DNA of 64,000 nucleotides from Acidobacteriota bacterium (GCA_016703965.1 JADJBB010000002.1:248001-312000), one strand, 5' to 3'. Counted from the first letter of the stretch, positions 1-7,596 are shown. Translations and numbers: made by a program. Notes: generated from the sequence alone by a model not told the origin.

Positions 1-1
1 C

Positions 2-820
2 GATACGAAGAAGCTCTTCGCAGCACTTTCACGCGTCGGGAATAGCAACGCCCAAGGCGAATATTATCTGACCGACGTGCCGCAAATTCTCAGTAATGAC
101 GGCGAGATCATCGCCATCCACGTCTGCGATGACCCACGCGAGGTCGAAGGCGTTAACGACCGCGGTCAACTCGCCGCGATGGAAAAGGTCATTCGTCGCC
201 GAACTGTCGAGAAACTTATGCTCGAAAGCGGCGTTTCCTTCATCGATCCAAGATCCGCCTATGTCAGTGCCAAAGCGACGATAGGCCGCGACACGGTAAT
301 CAGCCAAAACGTCACTATCGAAGGCAAAACCGTCATCGGCGGAAACTGCACGATCCGCCCGGGCGTTCGCATCGTTAATTCGACGATCGGAAACAACGTA
401 GAGATCAAGGATAATTCCTTCATCACCGACTCCACCGTCGGCGACACCTGCGCCGTCGGCCCGATGGCACATCTACGTGGCCACGCCGTCATGGTCGAAG
501 GCTCAAAGGTCGGTAATTTCGTCGAGCTTAAGAAAACAGTTCTTGGAAAGGGCTCGAAAGCTAGCCACCTCACCTACCTCGGCGACGCCACCATCGGTGA
601 AAAGACCAACATCGGAGCCGGGACCATCACCTGCAATTACGACGGCAAAAACAAACACGCGACAGTGATCGGCAGCGGTGTGAAGATCGGTTCGGATACG
701 ATGCTAGTTGCCCCTATCACCGTCGGCGATGGAGCGAGTACGGGAGCGGGAAGTGTTGTGACGAAGGACGTTGCAGAAAACGAATTGGTCGTCGGCGTTC
801 CCGCCCGGCCGAAGCGTTAA
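2..820 (+). CDS. glmU: Bifunctional UDP-GlcNAc pyrophosphorylase / glucosamine-1-phosphate N-acetyltransferase, C-terminal part (5' end outside window)
   Basis: The frame is open from the first bases of the window, so the start lies upstream. Visible residues begin in the last part of the nucleotidyltransferase domain (the GlmU-typical stretch NAQGEYYLTDVPQIL) and run into a long left-handed beta-helix of hexapeptide repeats (for example IGRDTVISQNVTIEGKTVIG). The C-terminal acetyltransferase hallmarks GNFVELKK, TYLGDATIGEKTNIGAGTI and NYDG are present, and the protein ends GVPARPKR as expected. GlmU acetylates glucosamine-1-phosphate and then uridylylates it to UDP-GlcNAc for peptidoglycan and LPS. 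It stands 97 bp upstream of glmS in the same direction, so two enzymes of one pathway are adjacent. Identification is secure; only the N-terminal pyrophosphorylase core is unseen. Confidence 0.96.
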   Translation, partial: DTKKLFAALSRVGNSNAQGEYYLTDVPQILSNDGEIIAIHVCDDPREVEGVNDRGQLAAMEKVIRRRTVEKLMLESGVSFIDPRSAYVSAKATIGRDTVISQNVTIEGKTVIGGNCTIRPGVRIVNSTIGNNVEIKDNSFITDSTVGDTCAVGPMAHLRGHAVMVEGSKVGNFVELKKTVLGKGSKASHLTYLGDATIGEKTNIGAGTITCNYDGKNKHATVIGSGVKIGSDTMLVAPITVGDGASTGAGSVVTKDVAENELVVGVPARPKR

Positions 821-917
821 AATTGGATTTATCGAAAGATTCGGACTTTGTTTCACAGTCCTAGGCGTTTAACATTGTTACGCTAACAGAGTGTCGCTGC
901 AGTCGAGTAAATAATTT

Positions 918-2780
918 ATGTGCGGAATAGTCGGATACGTTGGAAATAAACAAGTTGTGCCGTTGATCATTGACGGTTTGCGTAAGCTGGAGTATCGCGG
1001 TTATGACTCGGCGGGGATCGCGGTGATCGATGATGAGAATCATCTCAGTTTGCGCCGTGCCGAGGGGAAACTGCGAAATCTTGAGGAAGTGATCCGCCTG
1101 AATCCGCTTGACGGCAATTACGGAATCGGCCATACGCGCTGGGCGACGCACGGGCGTCCGACCGAGGAAAATGCCCACCCGCACCGCGATCAGTCCGGTA
1201 AGGTTGTCGTTGTTCACAACGGCATTATTGAGAATTACCTCACGCTCAAAGAGCGGCTGCAGGAACTCGGCCACGAGTTTCACACCGAGACCGACACCGA
1301 GGTCGTCGCACATTTGATCGGCCACTACAAAGACACGGAAAACCTGTCGCTTGAAATGGCGGTCCGCAAAACCGTAAAGGAACTGCGCGGTATTTTCGCC
1401 CTCTCGATCATCTCGGTCGATGAGCCGGACATGATCATCTCCGTTCGCGAGGGGCCGCCGGTCGTGATCGGGATGGGCGATGGCGAATTTTTTGTCGCGT
1501 CCGACATCCCGCCAATTTTGCAGCATACGCGGGACGTGTTTTTCCTCGGCGACCGCGAGATCGCGATTCTTACCAAAGAATCGGTTCGCGTCACAGATTT
1601 TGACGGCAACATCGTCGAGCCTACCCAGCAGCGGATCACCTGGGATCCGATCATGGCGGAGAAAGGCGGGTTTAAACACTTCATGCTGAAGGAGATATAC
1701 GAACAGCCGCGTGCCGTTCGCGATACCGTTCAGGGCCGTGTTTCGCTCGATACGGGCCGTGTGTATCTCGACCCGATGGATATTTCGGCAGACGATCTGA
1801 AGGCAATTACGTCGGTCAAGATCGCAGCTTGCGGTACGTCCTGGCATGCCGGGCTTGCCGGTAAATACATGATCGAGTCCTTGGCTCGTGTGCCGGTCGA
1901 GGTCGATTATGCTTCGGAGTTTAGATATCGCGAACCGGTCTTGAGCGAGACAGACTTAATAATTGTGATCTCACAATCCGGCGAAACTGCCGATACGATC
2001 GCAGCCATGCGTGAGGCTAAACAGGCTGGCTGCAAGATCCTTGCGATCTGTAACGTTCAGGGGTCGATGATCACGCGTGAAGCCGACGGCACTATTTTGA
2101 CGCACGCGGGACCCGAGATCGGTGTGGCGTCGACGAAGGCGTTCACGGCGCAAATGGTGGCGTTATACCTGTTTGCGATGTATCTGGGCGAGGTTCGCGG
2201 TACGATCGACGAAGAACGAGCCAAGAAGCTAGCTCAGGATCTCGCTGAATTGCCGCTAAAGATCGAGCAGTTGCTCAATGACGCAGATTCAATTGAGGAG
2301 CTGTCGAAGGAATTCTTCCGGGTACAGGATTTCCTATATCTCGGACGCGGCATCAATTTTCCGGTCGCTCTTGAAGGGGCACTCAAGCTCAAAGAGATCA
2401 GCTACATCCACGCCGAAGGCTATCCTGCCGGCGAGATGAAGCATGGCCCGAATGCTCTGATCGATGAGAAATTGCCGGTTGTTGTGATCAACACCCGCGA
2501 AAAAGGCAACGCGGCCAGCGAACTTCGGTATGAAAAAACTCACTCGAACATCGTCGAGGTAAAATCCCGCGACGGCATTATCGTCTCGGTCCTGACCGAG
2601 GGCGACACAATGAGCAGCAAGGTCTCAAACCACGTCATCGAGATCCCGGAAACGTCGGATCTCCTCGGCCCGATCCTTTCGATCGTACCGCTGCAATTGC
2701 TCTCGTACCACATAGCCGTCCGCCGCGGCTGCGATGTCGACCAGCCGAGAAATCTTGCGAAGTCAGTAACTGTGGAATAG
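918..2780 (+). CDS. glmS: Glutamine--fructose-6-phosphate aminotransferase (isomerizing)
   Basis: The 620-residue protein has the family's usual length. The N-terminus is MCGIVGYVG, where Cys2 becomes the catalytic N-terminal nucleophile of the glutaminase domain; YRGYDSAG and HTRWATHG follow. Two SIS domains fill the C-terminal half, with ISQSGETADT in the first and a typical SIS sequence near residue 470, and the protein ends with the conserved LAKSVTVE. It converts fructose-6-phosphate and glutamine to glucosamine-6-phosphate, the first step toward UDP-GlcNAc, and follows glmU directly. The 97-bp leader shows no glmS ribozyme core that I can recognise, so control is probably at a promoter or through co-transcription with glmU. 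A strong terminator follows. Confidence 0.98.
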   Translation: MCGIVGYVGNKQVVPLIIDGLRKLEYRGYDSAGIAVIDDENHLSLRRAEGKLRNLEEVIRLNPLDGNYGIGHTRWATHGRPTEENAHPHRDQSGKVVVVHNGIIENYLTLKERLQELGHEFHTETDTEVVAHLIGHYKDTENLSLEMAVRKTVKELRGIFALSIISVDEPDMIISVREGPPVVIGMGDGEFFVASDIPPILQHTRDVFFLGDREIAILTKESVRVTDFDGNIVEPTQQRITWDPIMAEKGGFKHFMLKEIYEQPRAVRDTVQGRVSLDTGRVYLDPMDISADDLKAITSVKIAACGTSWHAGLAGKYMIESLARVPVEVDYASEFRYREPVLSETDLIIVISQSGETADTIAAMREAKQAGCKILAICNVQGSMITREADGTILTHAGPEIGVASTKAFTAQMVALYLFAMYLGEVRGTIDEERAKKLAQDLAELPLKIEQLLNDADSIEELSKEFFRVQDFLYLGRGINFPVALEGALKLKEISYIHAEGYPAGEMKHGPNALIDEKLPVVVINTREKGNAASELRYEKTHSNIVEVKSRDGIIVSVLTEGDTMSSKVSNHVIEIPETSDLLGPILSIVPLQLLSYHIAVRRGCDVDQPRNLAKSVTVE

Positions 2781-2802
2781 AAGCTTTCTAACAATACAAA
2801 AC

Positions 2803-2847
2803 AAAGGCACGAAACAGAGATCACGTTTCGTGCCTTTTGTTTTTCTT
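2803..2847 (+). terminator. Rho-independent terminator after glmS
   Basis: A 13-bp perfect stem (AAAGGCACGAAAC with its complement) closes a 9-nt loop and is followed by a T-rich tail starting TTTTGTTTTT. It lies 22 bp after the glmS stop and before the convergent regulator gene. The A-rich left flank means it may also act weakly on the minus strand. Confidence 0.88.
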
Positions 2848-2877
2848 GTTGGGCGTTGTTTTAGAACGAGTCGTTGA

Positions 2878-4110
2878 TCATTCAGAAAATACCTTGCTTT
2901 TTGTGATCGTCCAAATATCAGGGATCGGTTGATCGTACGAGGTGCTCTTGGTGAATACCAATTTTGAACCCTTGTAGTCGCTGAATGCCGGGATGTCGGT
3001 GACCTTTCCGGCGACATTTAGGAAACCGGAAACGCGATTACTACCCGCGTCATTGATGAAATAGCTGCTTTCGATAGCGATGTTGTCGCCTTCGAATATT
3101 GGGCTGTCACCCTTTGCAGTTGAGCTTCTTACGATCCAAACTCCGGTTCCGTTGTCACGGTTAGGCGATCGCGTGGTAAAGACCGCGCCCGTTTGATCCA
3201 CAAACTTTTCAAAAACGCGTAAATGCTCGGTCCAGCCGCAGGCGTCGAGGTAACCGGCATTCGGGTGCATATTTTTAATGTGAATTCTATCGCCGACAAC
3301 CAGGGGCTCACCGTTTGGTTTCCCGCTTGCGGACACAATTTCCCAACTGCCGGAACCGTTTTCTCGGTTTGGTTCAATATGCGTGGAAACGAACATCATT
3401 TGCGTCGGAACTTGTCTGAATTCCGGTTTGCTCCAAACCGCTCCCCACGCGTCCAGGTACGAGCCATCGTTAGGGTAACGATTTTGAAGATTAACGACCG
3501 AGCCGATCTTTATGATGTTTCGATCAGATGTCGTGGCGAGTAACGAGCGTTGCTTTGCGGTACGAGCATCGGGACCTTGCCCATTTTCCGCAGACACCTT
3601 TCGGTAAACGCTATAGCCGCTGACGGCAATCACAGTGAAGAGTACAGCGGTCACGGCCAAAACAAAAGCCGGCGAGAAGCGACGAGTTGGCGATGATGTC
3701 TGGGAAATGGTCTCTTCGCCCCGGAAATAGTGGACCGTTTGCTCTTCGACGATCAGTAAATTGTTCTCGTCGGCTTCCGTGACCTCAGGCGTGAAGCGAT
3801 AGCCAACCTTCGGTACGGTTTCGATGAGTTGCTTGCGGCTGCCGTCTGGCTCGAGCAGTTTTCTGAGCAAGGAAACATTTCGTGCGAGCGTCGTTTCTTC
3901 GACAAATGTATTTGCCCAGACGGCGTCGAGGATCTCATTTTTTTTCGTTACTCGACCAGCGTTCGCGACAAAAAAAAGCAAGAGATCAAACTGCTTTGGA
4001 ACAAGTTGTATAGCCTCGTCCTCACGCCACAAACGGCGTTCCGGCACATCTAATACAAATGTACCGAAACGATATGATGCAGGTATTTCGACGTGTTTGG
4101 CGTCATCCAT
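2878..4110 (-). CDS. Membrane-anchored PhoB/CadC-type winged-helix regulator with an extracytoplasmic repeat domain
   Basis: Residues about 12-110 form an OmpR/PhoB-type DNA-binding winged helix (FGTFVLDVPERRLW, ETTLARNVSLLRKLL, ETVPKVGYRF). A single transmembrane helix lies at about 146-169, so the 240-residue C-terminal part should face the periplasm, as in CadC/ToxR one-component regulators. That part contains at least two similar segments of about 70 residues, each with a YLDA-type motif followed by SPNRDNGTGVW or EPNRENGSGSW; I recognise no named family with certainty (beta-trefoil-like is a guess). No receiver domain is present. It is divergent, with a 91-bp gap, from a small CxxC gene, an arrangement repeated near 56.9 kb. 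Three 11-bp direct repeats sit directly before its start codon. The ligand or stimulus is unknown. Confidence 0.8.
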   Translation of the reverse strand: MDDAKHVEIPASYRFGTFVLDVPERRLWREDEAIQLVPKQFDLLLFFVANAGRVTKKNEILDAVWANTFVEETTLARNVSLLRKLLEPDGSRKQLIETVPKVGYRFTPEVTEADENNLLIVEEQTVHYFRGEETISQTSSPTRRFSPAFVLAVTAVLFTVIAVSGYSVYRKVSAENGQGPDARTAKQRSLLATTSDRNIIKIGSVVNLQNRYPNDGSYLDAWGAVWSKPEFRQVPTQMMFVSTHIEPNRENGSGSWEIVSASGKPNGEPLVVGDRIHIKNMHPNAGYLDACGWTEHLRVFEKFVDQTGAVFTTRSPNRDNGTGVWIVRSSTAKGDSPIFEGDNIAIESSYFINDAGSNRVSGFLNVAGKVTDIPAFSDYKGSKLVFTKSTSYDQPIPDIWTITKSKVFSE

Positions 4111-4143
4111 AATAAATCCAGAATAAATCCCGAATAAATCCAG
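4111..4143. promoter_or_regulatory. Three 11-bp direct repeats (candidate PhoB-type operator)
   Basis: AATAAATCCAG, AATAAATCCCG and AATAAATCCAG follow one another without spacers and abut the start codon of the winged-helix regulator. PhoB/OmpR-type winged helices commonly bind tandem 11-bp direct repeats, one per helical turn, so these are a natural candidate for autoregulation. Function is inference; the repeats themselves are seen directly. Confidence 0.5.
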
Positions 4144-4167
4144 ACATTCTCAACTGTTCGGGCTAGA

Positions 4168-4179
4168 TTGACACGTCAA
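4168..4179. promoter_or_regulatory. Short inverted repeat TTGAC-AC-GTCAA in the divergent spacer
   Basis: A 5-bp inverted repeat with a 2-bp centre lies midway between the regulator (minus) and the small CxxC gene (plus). It could be an operator. It also contains TTGACA, but I see no convincing -10 box at the right distance for either gene. Confidence 0.25.
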
Positions 4180-4201
4180 CGATAACTTAAGACGAAATTA
4201 A

Positions 4202-4468
4202 ATGGAAATCAAACGAAATTTTGAAGGATTAGTTGTCACCAAACGGCGATTCGTCATTCGCCAAACGCCCTCGGTCAAGCAAATGACTTGTGCGGAATGC
4301 GGAGAACAGATGTTGGAGATCGCCCAGGCCGCCGTTTTGTTGGGCATCAAATAAAGTCAAATTTTCCAGATCGTCGAAACGGGAGCGGCACATTCTACCG
4401 AGGCGGAAGCGGGAGCATTGATGGTCTGTTTGCCTTCGTTGGCAAAAGCCTTAGAGCCCGCAGAATAA
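4202..4468 (+). pseudogene. Small CxxC / helix-turn-helix-like protein, interrupted by an in-frame TAA
   Basis: Reading from the ATG gives 50 codons ending AQAAVLLGIK, then TAA at 4352-4354, then in the same frame SQIFQIVETGAAHSTEAEAG and on to VCLPSLAKALEPAE and a second TAA. The whole 88-codon frame aligns with the intact 89-residue protein at 56569-56838: TCAECGEQM with RCSGCRCKVQM, AAVLLGI with AAKLIGI, IFQIVETG with IYSDVEAG, and LMVCLPSL with IIVCLDSL. The stop therefore replaces an internal codon, just after LLGIK. Either the gene is dead, the codon is recoded, or a base is wrong. The 50-residue product would keep the CxxC pair but lose most of the C-terminal half. It is divergent from the winged-helix regulator, as is its intact paralogue. 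Confidence 0.75.
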
Positions 4469-4498
4469 ATTGAAGAGAGAAAAAAGGAGAAAAATAAA

Positions 4499-4918
4499 AT
4501 GAAAAAATTAATGTTTTTGACGATGGTGTTTGGTTTGATGATGGTCTTCACGGGCAGTATTTCAGCTCAAGATTGTGTAGGTAAGCGTCCTAAAGTGGGG
4601 GATAGGATTGCGGTAACGGAAAGAACCACGGAAGTTTTCCGTCGGGATAAACCCGACGGAGTAAACTTTGGTCCTTGGTATAGAGTATGCAATCTAGTTA
4701 TTGATCTTTCGGAGTATAAAAAACAACGTGCCTCGAAAGTAACCTATTGGGCTACGGTTAATAGTGTCGGTAATAAATTCCAATCCCAAGTTCTCCCCAA
4801 GGGTTATATTGTGATGCGGTTATGGGGAAGGGATAATGATATGTATAGATTTTATTCAGCGGACAAGAAGGAAATTGGCCACGCAATAGCAATGCTTGCA
4901 ATACCGGATCCAAAATGA
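4499..4918 (+). CDS. Hypothetical secreted protein
   Basis: The 139-residue product starts MKKLMFLTMVFGLMMVFTG followed by SISAQDC, a classical signal peptide with probable cleavage after SAQ; a lipobox is absent. The mature part of about 115 residues is basic and contains two early cysteines, but I recognise no domain. A good ribosome site (AAGGAGAAA) lies just upstream. It begins 30 bp after the second stop of the broken CxxC gene, so the two may once have been co-transcribed. The gene is noticeably AT-rich compared with housekeeping genes in the window, as are the next two genes, which suggests a locally acquired or fast-evolving segment. Confidence 0.65.
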   Translation: MKKLMFLTMVFGLMMVFTGSISAQDCVGKRPKVGDRIAVTERTTEVFRRDKPDGVNFGPWYRVCNLVIDLSEYKKQRASKVTYWATVNSVGNKFQSQVLPKGYIVMRLWGRDNDMYRFYSADKKEIGHAIAMLAIPDPK

Positions 4919-5218
4919 TGATCCAACAAATGATTCAGATTTTTATATATTTACGACAACGGACAGGACGCGGGGGGGGGCGGCAGCGTAATAGCAACGC
5001 TTCTTAAACCGAAAAGCACACCACGATAGGGTCACACTCGCGTTGTAAATTAAGTCTTACCACCAAGAAGACTTTGGCTCGATCTAAATGCCTCTTTCAT
5101 GAGGACGCGATCGGGGTGTCGGCGGACCTGACGGAGGTCCACGGCCCCCCCCCCCGGATCAGATGCGTGTCGGACATCGGTCTGAAGATGAAAAATACCA
5201 GGAAATTAAGGAAACCAA
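4919..5218. other. Intergenic segment with G9 and C11 homopolymers and a leader repeat
   Basis: No gene is supported in these 300 bp. The segment contains a run of nine G at 4972-4980, a hairpin with arms GGACCT and AGGTCC near 5125-5140, and a run of eleven C at 5145-5155. Its last 80-90 bp are repeated, imperfectly, at about 6472-6566. Confidence 0.7.
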
Positions 5219-5228
5219 ATGAGACAGA
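5131..5228 (+). repeat. Leader repeat, copy A (with C11 tract and the lipoprotein start codon)
   Basis: This stretch matches about 6472-6566 through shared blocks: a GTCCAC-C(n)-GGA block, GTGTCGGA, GAGATGAA/GAAGATGAA, CAGGAAATTAAGGAAAC and AAATGAGACA. It includes the ribosome site (AAGGA) and start codon of the lipoprotein gene. Copy A has eleven C where copy B has five. Confidence 0.7.
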
Positions 5229-5677
5229 AACTGGCCATATTGATACTCCTATCTTCACTTGCTTTGGCAGGTTGCGGCGGTTCGGGAGCTGACAAGGCAA
5301 AGGAACTGGAGCTGAAGAAAAAGGAGTTGGCTCTTAAAGAAAAAGAGCTGGAATTGACCAAAAAAAATCCGAAAGCAGATGATTCTGATAAAACCGAAAA
5401 ACCAGAAAAAACTGAAACGACGAAACCTCTGAAAAAGGTCGAACCACCGGCCGGTGCGACCGTCGCCATTGTCAATGCGAGTGATGTCGTCGTGCGTGCT
5501 CAACCGAGTCTTACCGCCAAAAAAGTCGCCTCACTCGGAAAAGGACAAAGAGTTTATGTCATCGGAGTATCCGACAACCTCGTAGTTTGGGAAGGGGAGT
5601 CTTACACCATGAAAAACATCCAGTTGGAAAATGGTCAGAAGGGGTGGGTCTTAAATAAATTTATTGATGAGCCTTAA
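5219..5677 (+). CDS. SH3-like lipoprotein with charged coiled-coil segment
   Basis: The 152-residue product has a lipoprotein signal peptide with lipobox LALAGC (Cys19). Next comes a highly charged heptad-like segment, residues about 28-50 (KELELKKKELALKEKELEL), predicted to be coiled coil, then a Lys/Glu/Thr-rich linker. Residues about 80-150 resemble a bacterial SH3 domain (VVVRAQPSLTAKKVASLGKG, then GWVLNKFI), a fold that usually binds peptidoglycan or peptides. It should sit in a membrane facing the periplasm. The coiled-coil motif recurs twice in the next gene, 63 bp downstream, which suggests the two proteins pair through it (inference). Confidence 0.7.
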   Translation: MRQKLAILILLSSLALAGCGGSGADKAKELELKKKELALKEKELELTKKNPKADDSDKTEKPEKTETTKPLKKVEPPAGATVAIVNASDVVVRAQPSLTAKKVASLGKGQRVYVIGVSDNLVVWEGESYTMKNIQLENGQKGWVLNKFIDEP

Positions 5678-5740
5678 AAGGTAAGGACTACACTCTGCTG
5701 CAAATTCAATACGCGCTCTCAGGCAATCGAGGAGATAATT

Positions 5741-6454
5741 ATGTTTGATTCAAAGGAATTAGAGTTAAAGGAAAGGGAGTTGGCTCTGAAAGAAAAAGAG
5801 CTGGGATTAAAGGAAAACGGATCGAAGGGGACTTCGAAATTGAAACTGGCATTAACCGTTCTGATAATCCTGTTGTTGCTTTCTGCAGTAGGATTTTTGG
5901 GAGCTGATAAATTAAAACAATTAGGTTATTTGGGAACTGGCAATTCGAAGGAATTAGAGTTGAAGGAAAAGGAGTTGGCTCTCAAAGAAAAAGAGTTGGA
6001 ATTAAAACAAAGATCATCAAAGGAAACAGAGCCTGTTAAAGCAGAAAATACGAATAAGGCGGAAACTGTTAAAGCAAATGACGCCGCGATCACAAAGGGC
6101 TGTCAACCTACAAATGGGGTGAATTTCAAGAAAGGTACGTCTGGTCAAACTTTCAAATGCCAAATGAGTGTTAAAAATGGGCAGCATAAATATACGCTTG
6201 ATGCAAAAGCCGGGCAAATCTTCAACATTCAATTCGAAACGACTGAGACGGGATCCGATCCCGATGCGGTTTATAAGATCGTGAAACCGGATGGAGTGTT
6301 AGAAAGGGGAAATGAAAAAGGAAACTCAGAAGTTCAATTAGATAAAACCGGAAAATGGACAGTTACCGTAGATCTAAATCTCAGCTCAACTGCAACCAAT
6401 CCTGGCGCTGAATACACGATAACCTTCACGATCGGAGGACGAGACGGAAGCTAA
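5741..6454 (+). CDS. Single-pass membrane protein with two copies of the shared coiled-coil motif and a periplasmic beta domain
   Basis: The 237-residue protein begins directly with a charged heptad segment (KELELKERELALKEKELGLK, residues 4-23), followed by a transmembrane helix at about 35-56 (LALTVLIILLLLSAVGFLGA). A second, nearly identical heptad segment (KELELKEKELALKEKELELK) follows at about 70-89, so one copy lies on each side of the membrane. The C-terminal 110 residues look like a pre-peptidase-type beta-sandwich (HKYTLDAKAGQIFNIQFE, GKWTVTVDLNL), a fold frequent in secreted bacterial proteins. The ribosome site GAGGAGATAATT is good. Function is unknown; the partner is probably the lipoprotein encoded just upstream. 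Confidence 0.65.
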   Translation: MFDSKELELKERELALKEKELGLKENGSKGTSKLKLALTVLIILLLLSAVGFLGADKLKQLGYLGTGNSKELELKEKELALKEKELELKQRSSKETEPVKAENTNKAETVKANDAAITKGCQPTNGVNFKKGTSGQTFKCQMSVKNGQHKYTLDAKAGQIFNIQFETTETGSDPDAVYKIVKPDGVLERGNEKGNSEVQLDKTGKWTVTVDLNLSSTATNPGAEYTITFTIGGRDGS

Positions 6455-6471
6455 GCTTGCCTTAAAAGTGC

Positions 6472-6566
6472 ACAGTGGAGATCCACCGCCCCCGGACAAT
6501 ATGTGTGTCGGATAACGGCCCGGAGATGAAAGATAACAGGAAATTAAGGAAACAAAATGAGACAAG
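6472..6566 (+). repeat. Leader repeat, copy B, with aborted 21-residue reading frame
   Basis: This is a diverged direct copy of the leader at about 5131-5228, including the ribosome site and start codon. After the shared start (ATGAGACA at 6557) the frame reads MRQARKTRNHGRYRVFCVFRG and stops at 6622. The lipoprotein upstream also begins MRQ. This looks like the remnant of a third cluster member, truncated where a CACGAA palindrome begins. Confidence 0.55.
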
Positions 6567-6617
6567 CACGAAAGACACGAAATCATGGTCGGTATCGTGT
6601 CTTTTGTGTGTTTCGTG
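6567..6617. repeat. Long imperfect palindrome of the CACGAA class
   Basis: The left arm CACGAAAGACACGA pairs with TCGTGTCTTT and TTTCGTG on the right, with a short insertion in the right arm. The element lies just upstream of the quinone reductase start and may act as a mRNA hairpin or as a mobile palindrome remnant. Confidence 0.45.
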
Positions 6618-6631
6618 GGTAAACTATTCAT

Positions 6632-7594
6632 ATGAAAGCGATCGTTGTCCGTCAATTTGGTGAGCCTGAAGTGATGAAGGTCGAGGAAGTTGATCTTCCG
6701 CAGCTGACCGACAGCCAAGTGTTGGTCAAGATCGAGGCCGCAGGCGTTAATCCTGTCGACACTTATCTTCGCACCGGCATTCATGCACATGCTCCGAAGT
6801 TGCCATATACGCCGGGCAAGGACGGAGCGGGCGTGGTCGAGGCGGTTGGTGAGGGCGTAACGCAGTTTAAGCCGGGTGATCGTGTGTACACGGCGAATAC
6901 GGTGACGGGAACATATGCGGAATATGCGATCTGTAATAAGGTCGATCTCGGACGGCTGCCGGATAACGTGTCGTGTGAAAAGGGTGCGTGCATTTGGACG
7001 CCGTATGCGACTGCCTATCGTGCCTTGTTTCAAAAAGCCGAGGCAGTTTTCGGAGAGACCGTTCTGGTCCACGGAGCATCGGGTGGCGTTGGACTGGCGG
7101 CGGTGCAATGGGCGAAAGGCTCCGGTTTGAATGTGATCGGTACGGCGAGTTCGCCAGAGGGAAAGAAACTAGTCGCCGATAACGGCGCAGATGCCGTCTT
7201 TGACCACACTGACGAAGACCATTTCGAACAGATCCGCGAATTCAGCGGCGGAAAAGGCGTTGACATCATTATCGAGATGCTCGCAAACGTTAATCTCGAA
7301 CGCGATTTTGAATGCCTAGCGATGTTCGGCCGCATCACCATTGTTGGCAATCGAGGCTCGCTGCAATTTACGCCGCGTCTCGCAATGACCAAAGACGCAA
7401 CGATCTATGGCATGTCGCTGTTCAATTCGCCGCAATCGCAACGCGACGAGATCCACACCGCCATATTCGAAGGCCTCAGCAACGGCTCACTCGACCCCGT
7501 CGTCAGCCGCACATTCCCACTCGCGGATGCAGCACAGTCTCATCATGACGTGATCGAAAATAAGGCGGTGGGTAAGATCGTCTTAATTCCCTAA
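6632..7594 (+). CDS. NADPH:quinone oxidoreductase (zinc-independent MDR family)
   Basis: The 320 residues match the usual length of the QOR branch of medium-chain dehydrogenases/reductases. An N-terminal GroES-like domain (VLVKIEAAGVNPVDTYLRTG, YTPGKDGAGVVEAVG, GDRVY) is followed by a Rossmann domain with the nucleotide-binding motif VHGASGGVGLAAVQWAK near residue 145. The cysteine cluster of structural-zinc MDR members is absent. The likely role is cytosolic NADPH-dependent reduction of quinones or related electrophiles; the substrate cannot be told. It is monocistronic and converges with the methionine gene, with only two bases between the stop codons. Confidence 0.9.
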   Translation: MKAIVVRQFGEPEVMKVEEVDLPQLTDSQVLVKIEAAGVNPVDTYLRTGIHAHAPKLPYTPGKDGAGVVEAVGEGVTQFKPGDRVYTANTVTGTYAEYAICNKVDLGRLPDNVSCEKGACIWTPYATAYRALFQKAEAVFGETVLVHGASGGVGLAAVQWAKGSGLNVIGTASSPEGKKLVADNGADAVFDHTDEDHFEQIREFSGGKGVDIIIEMLANVNLERDFECLAMFGRITIVGNRGSLQFTPRLAMTKDATIYGMSLFNSPQSQRDEIHTAIFEGLSNGSLDPVVSRTFPLADAAQSHHDVIENKAVGKIVLIP

Positions 7595-7596
7595 CT

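Noticed and set aside
821..917. A glmS ribozyme before glmS
   Set aside because: The spacer is only 97 bp, too short, and lacks the ribozyme core; glmU immediately upstream would also share the transcript.
861..1847. Long minus-strand frame within glmS
   Set aside because: It is the complement of a conserved gene; composition is that of an antisense shadow and no start or family supports it.
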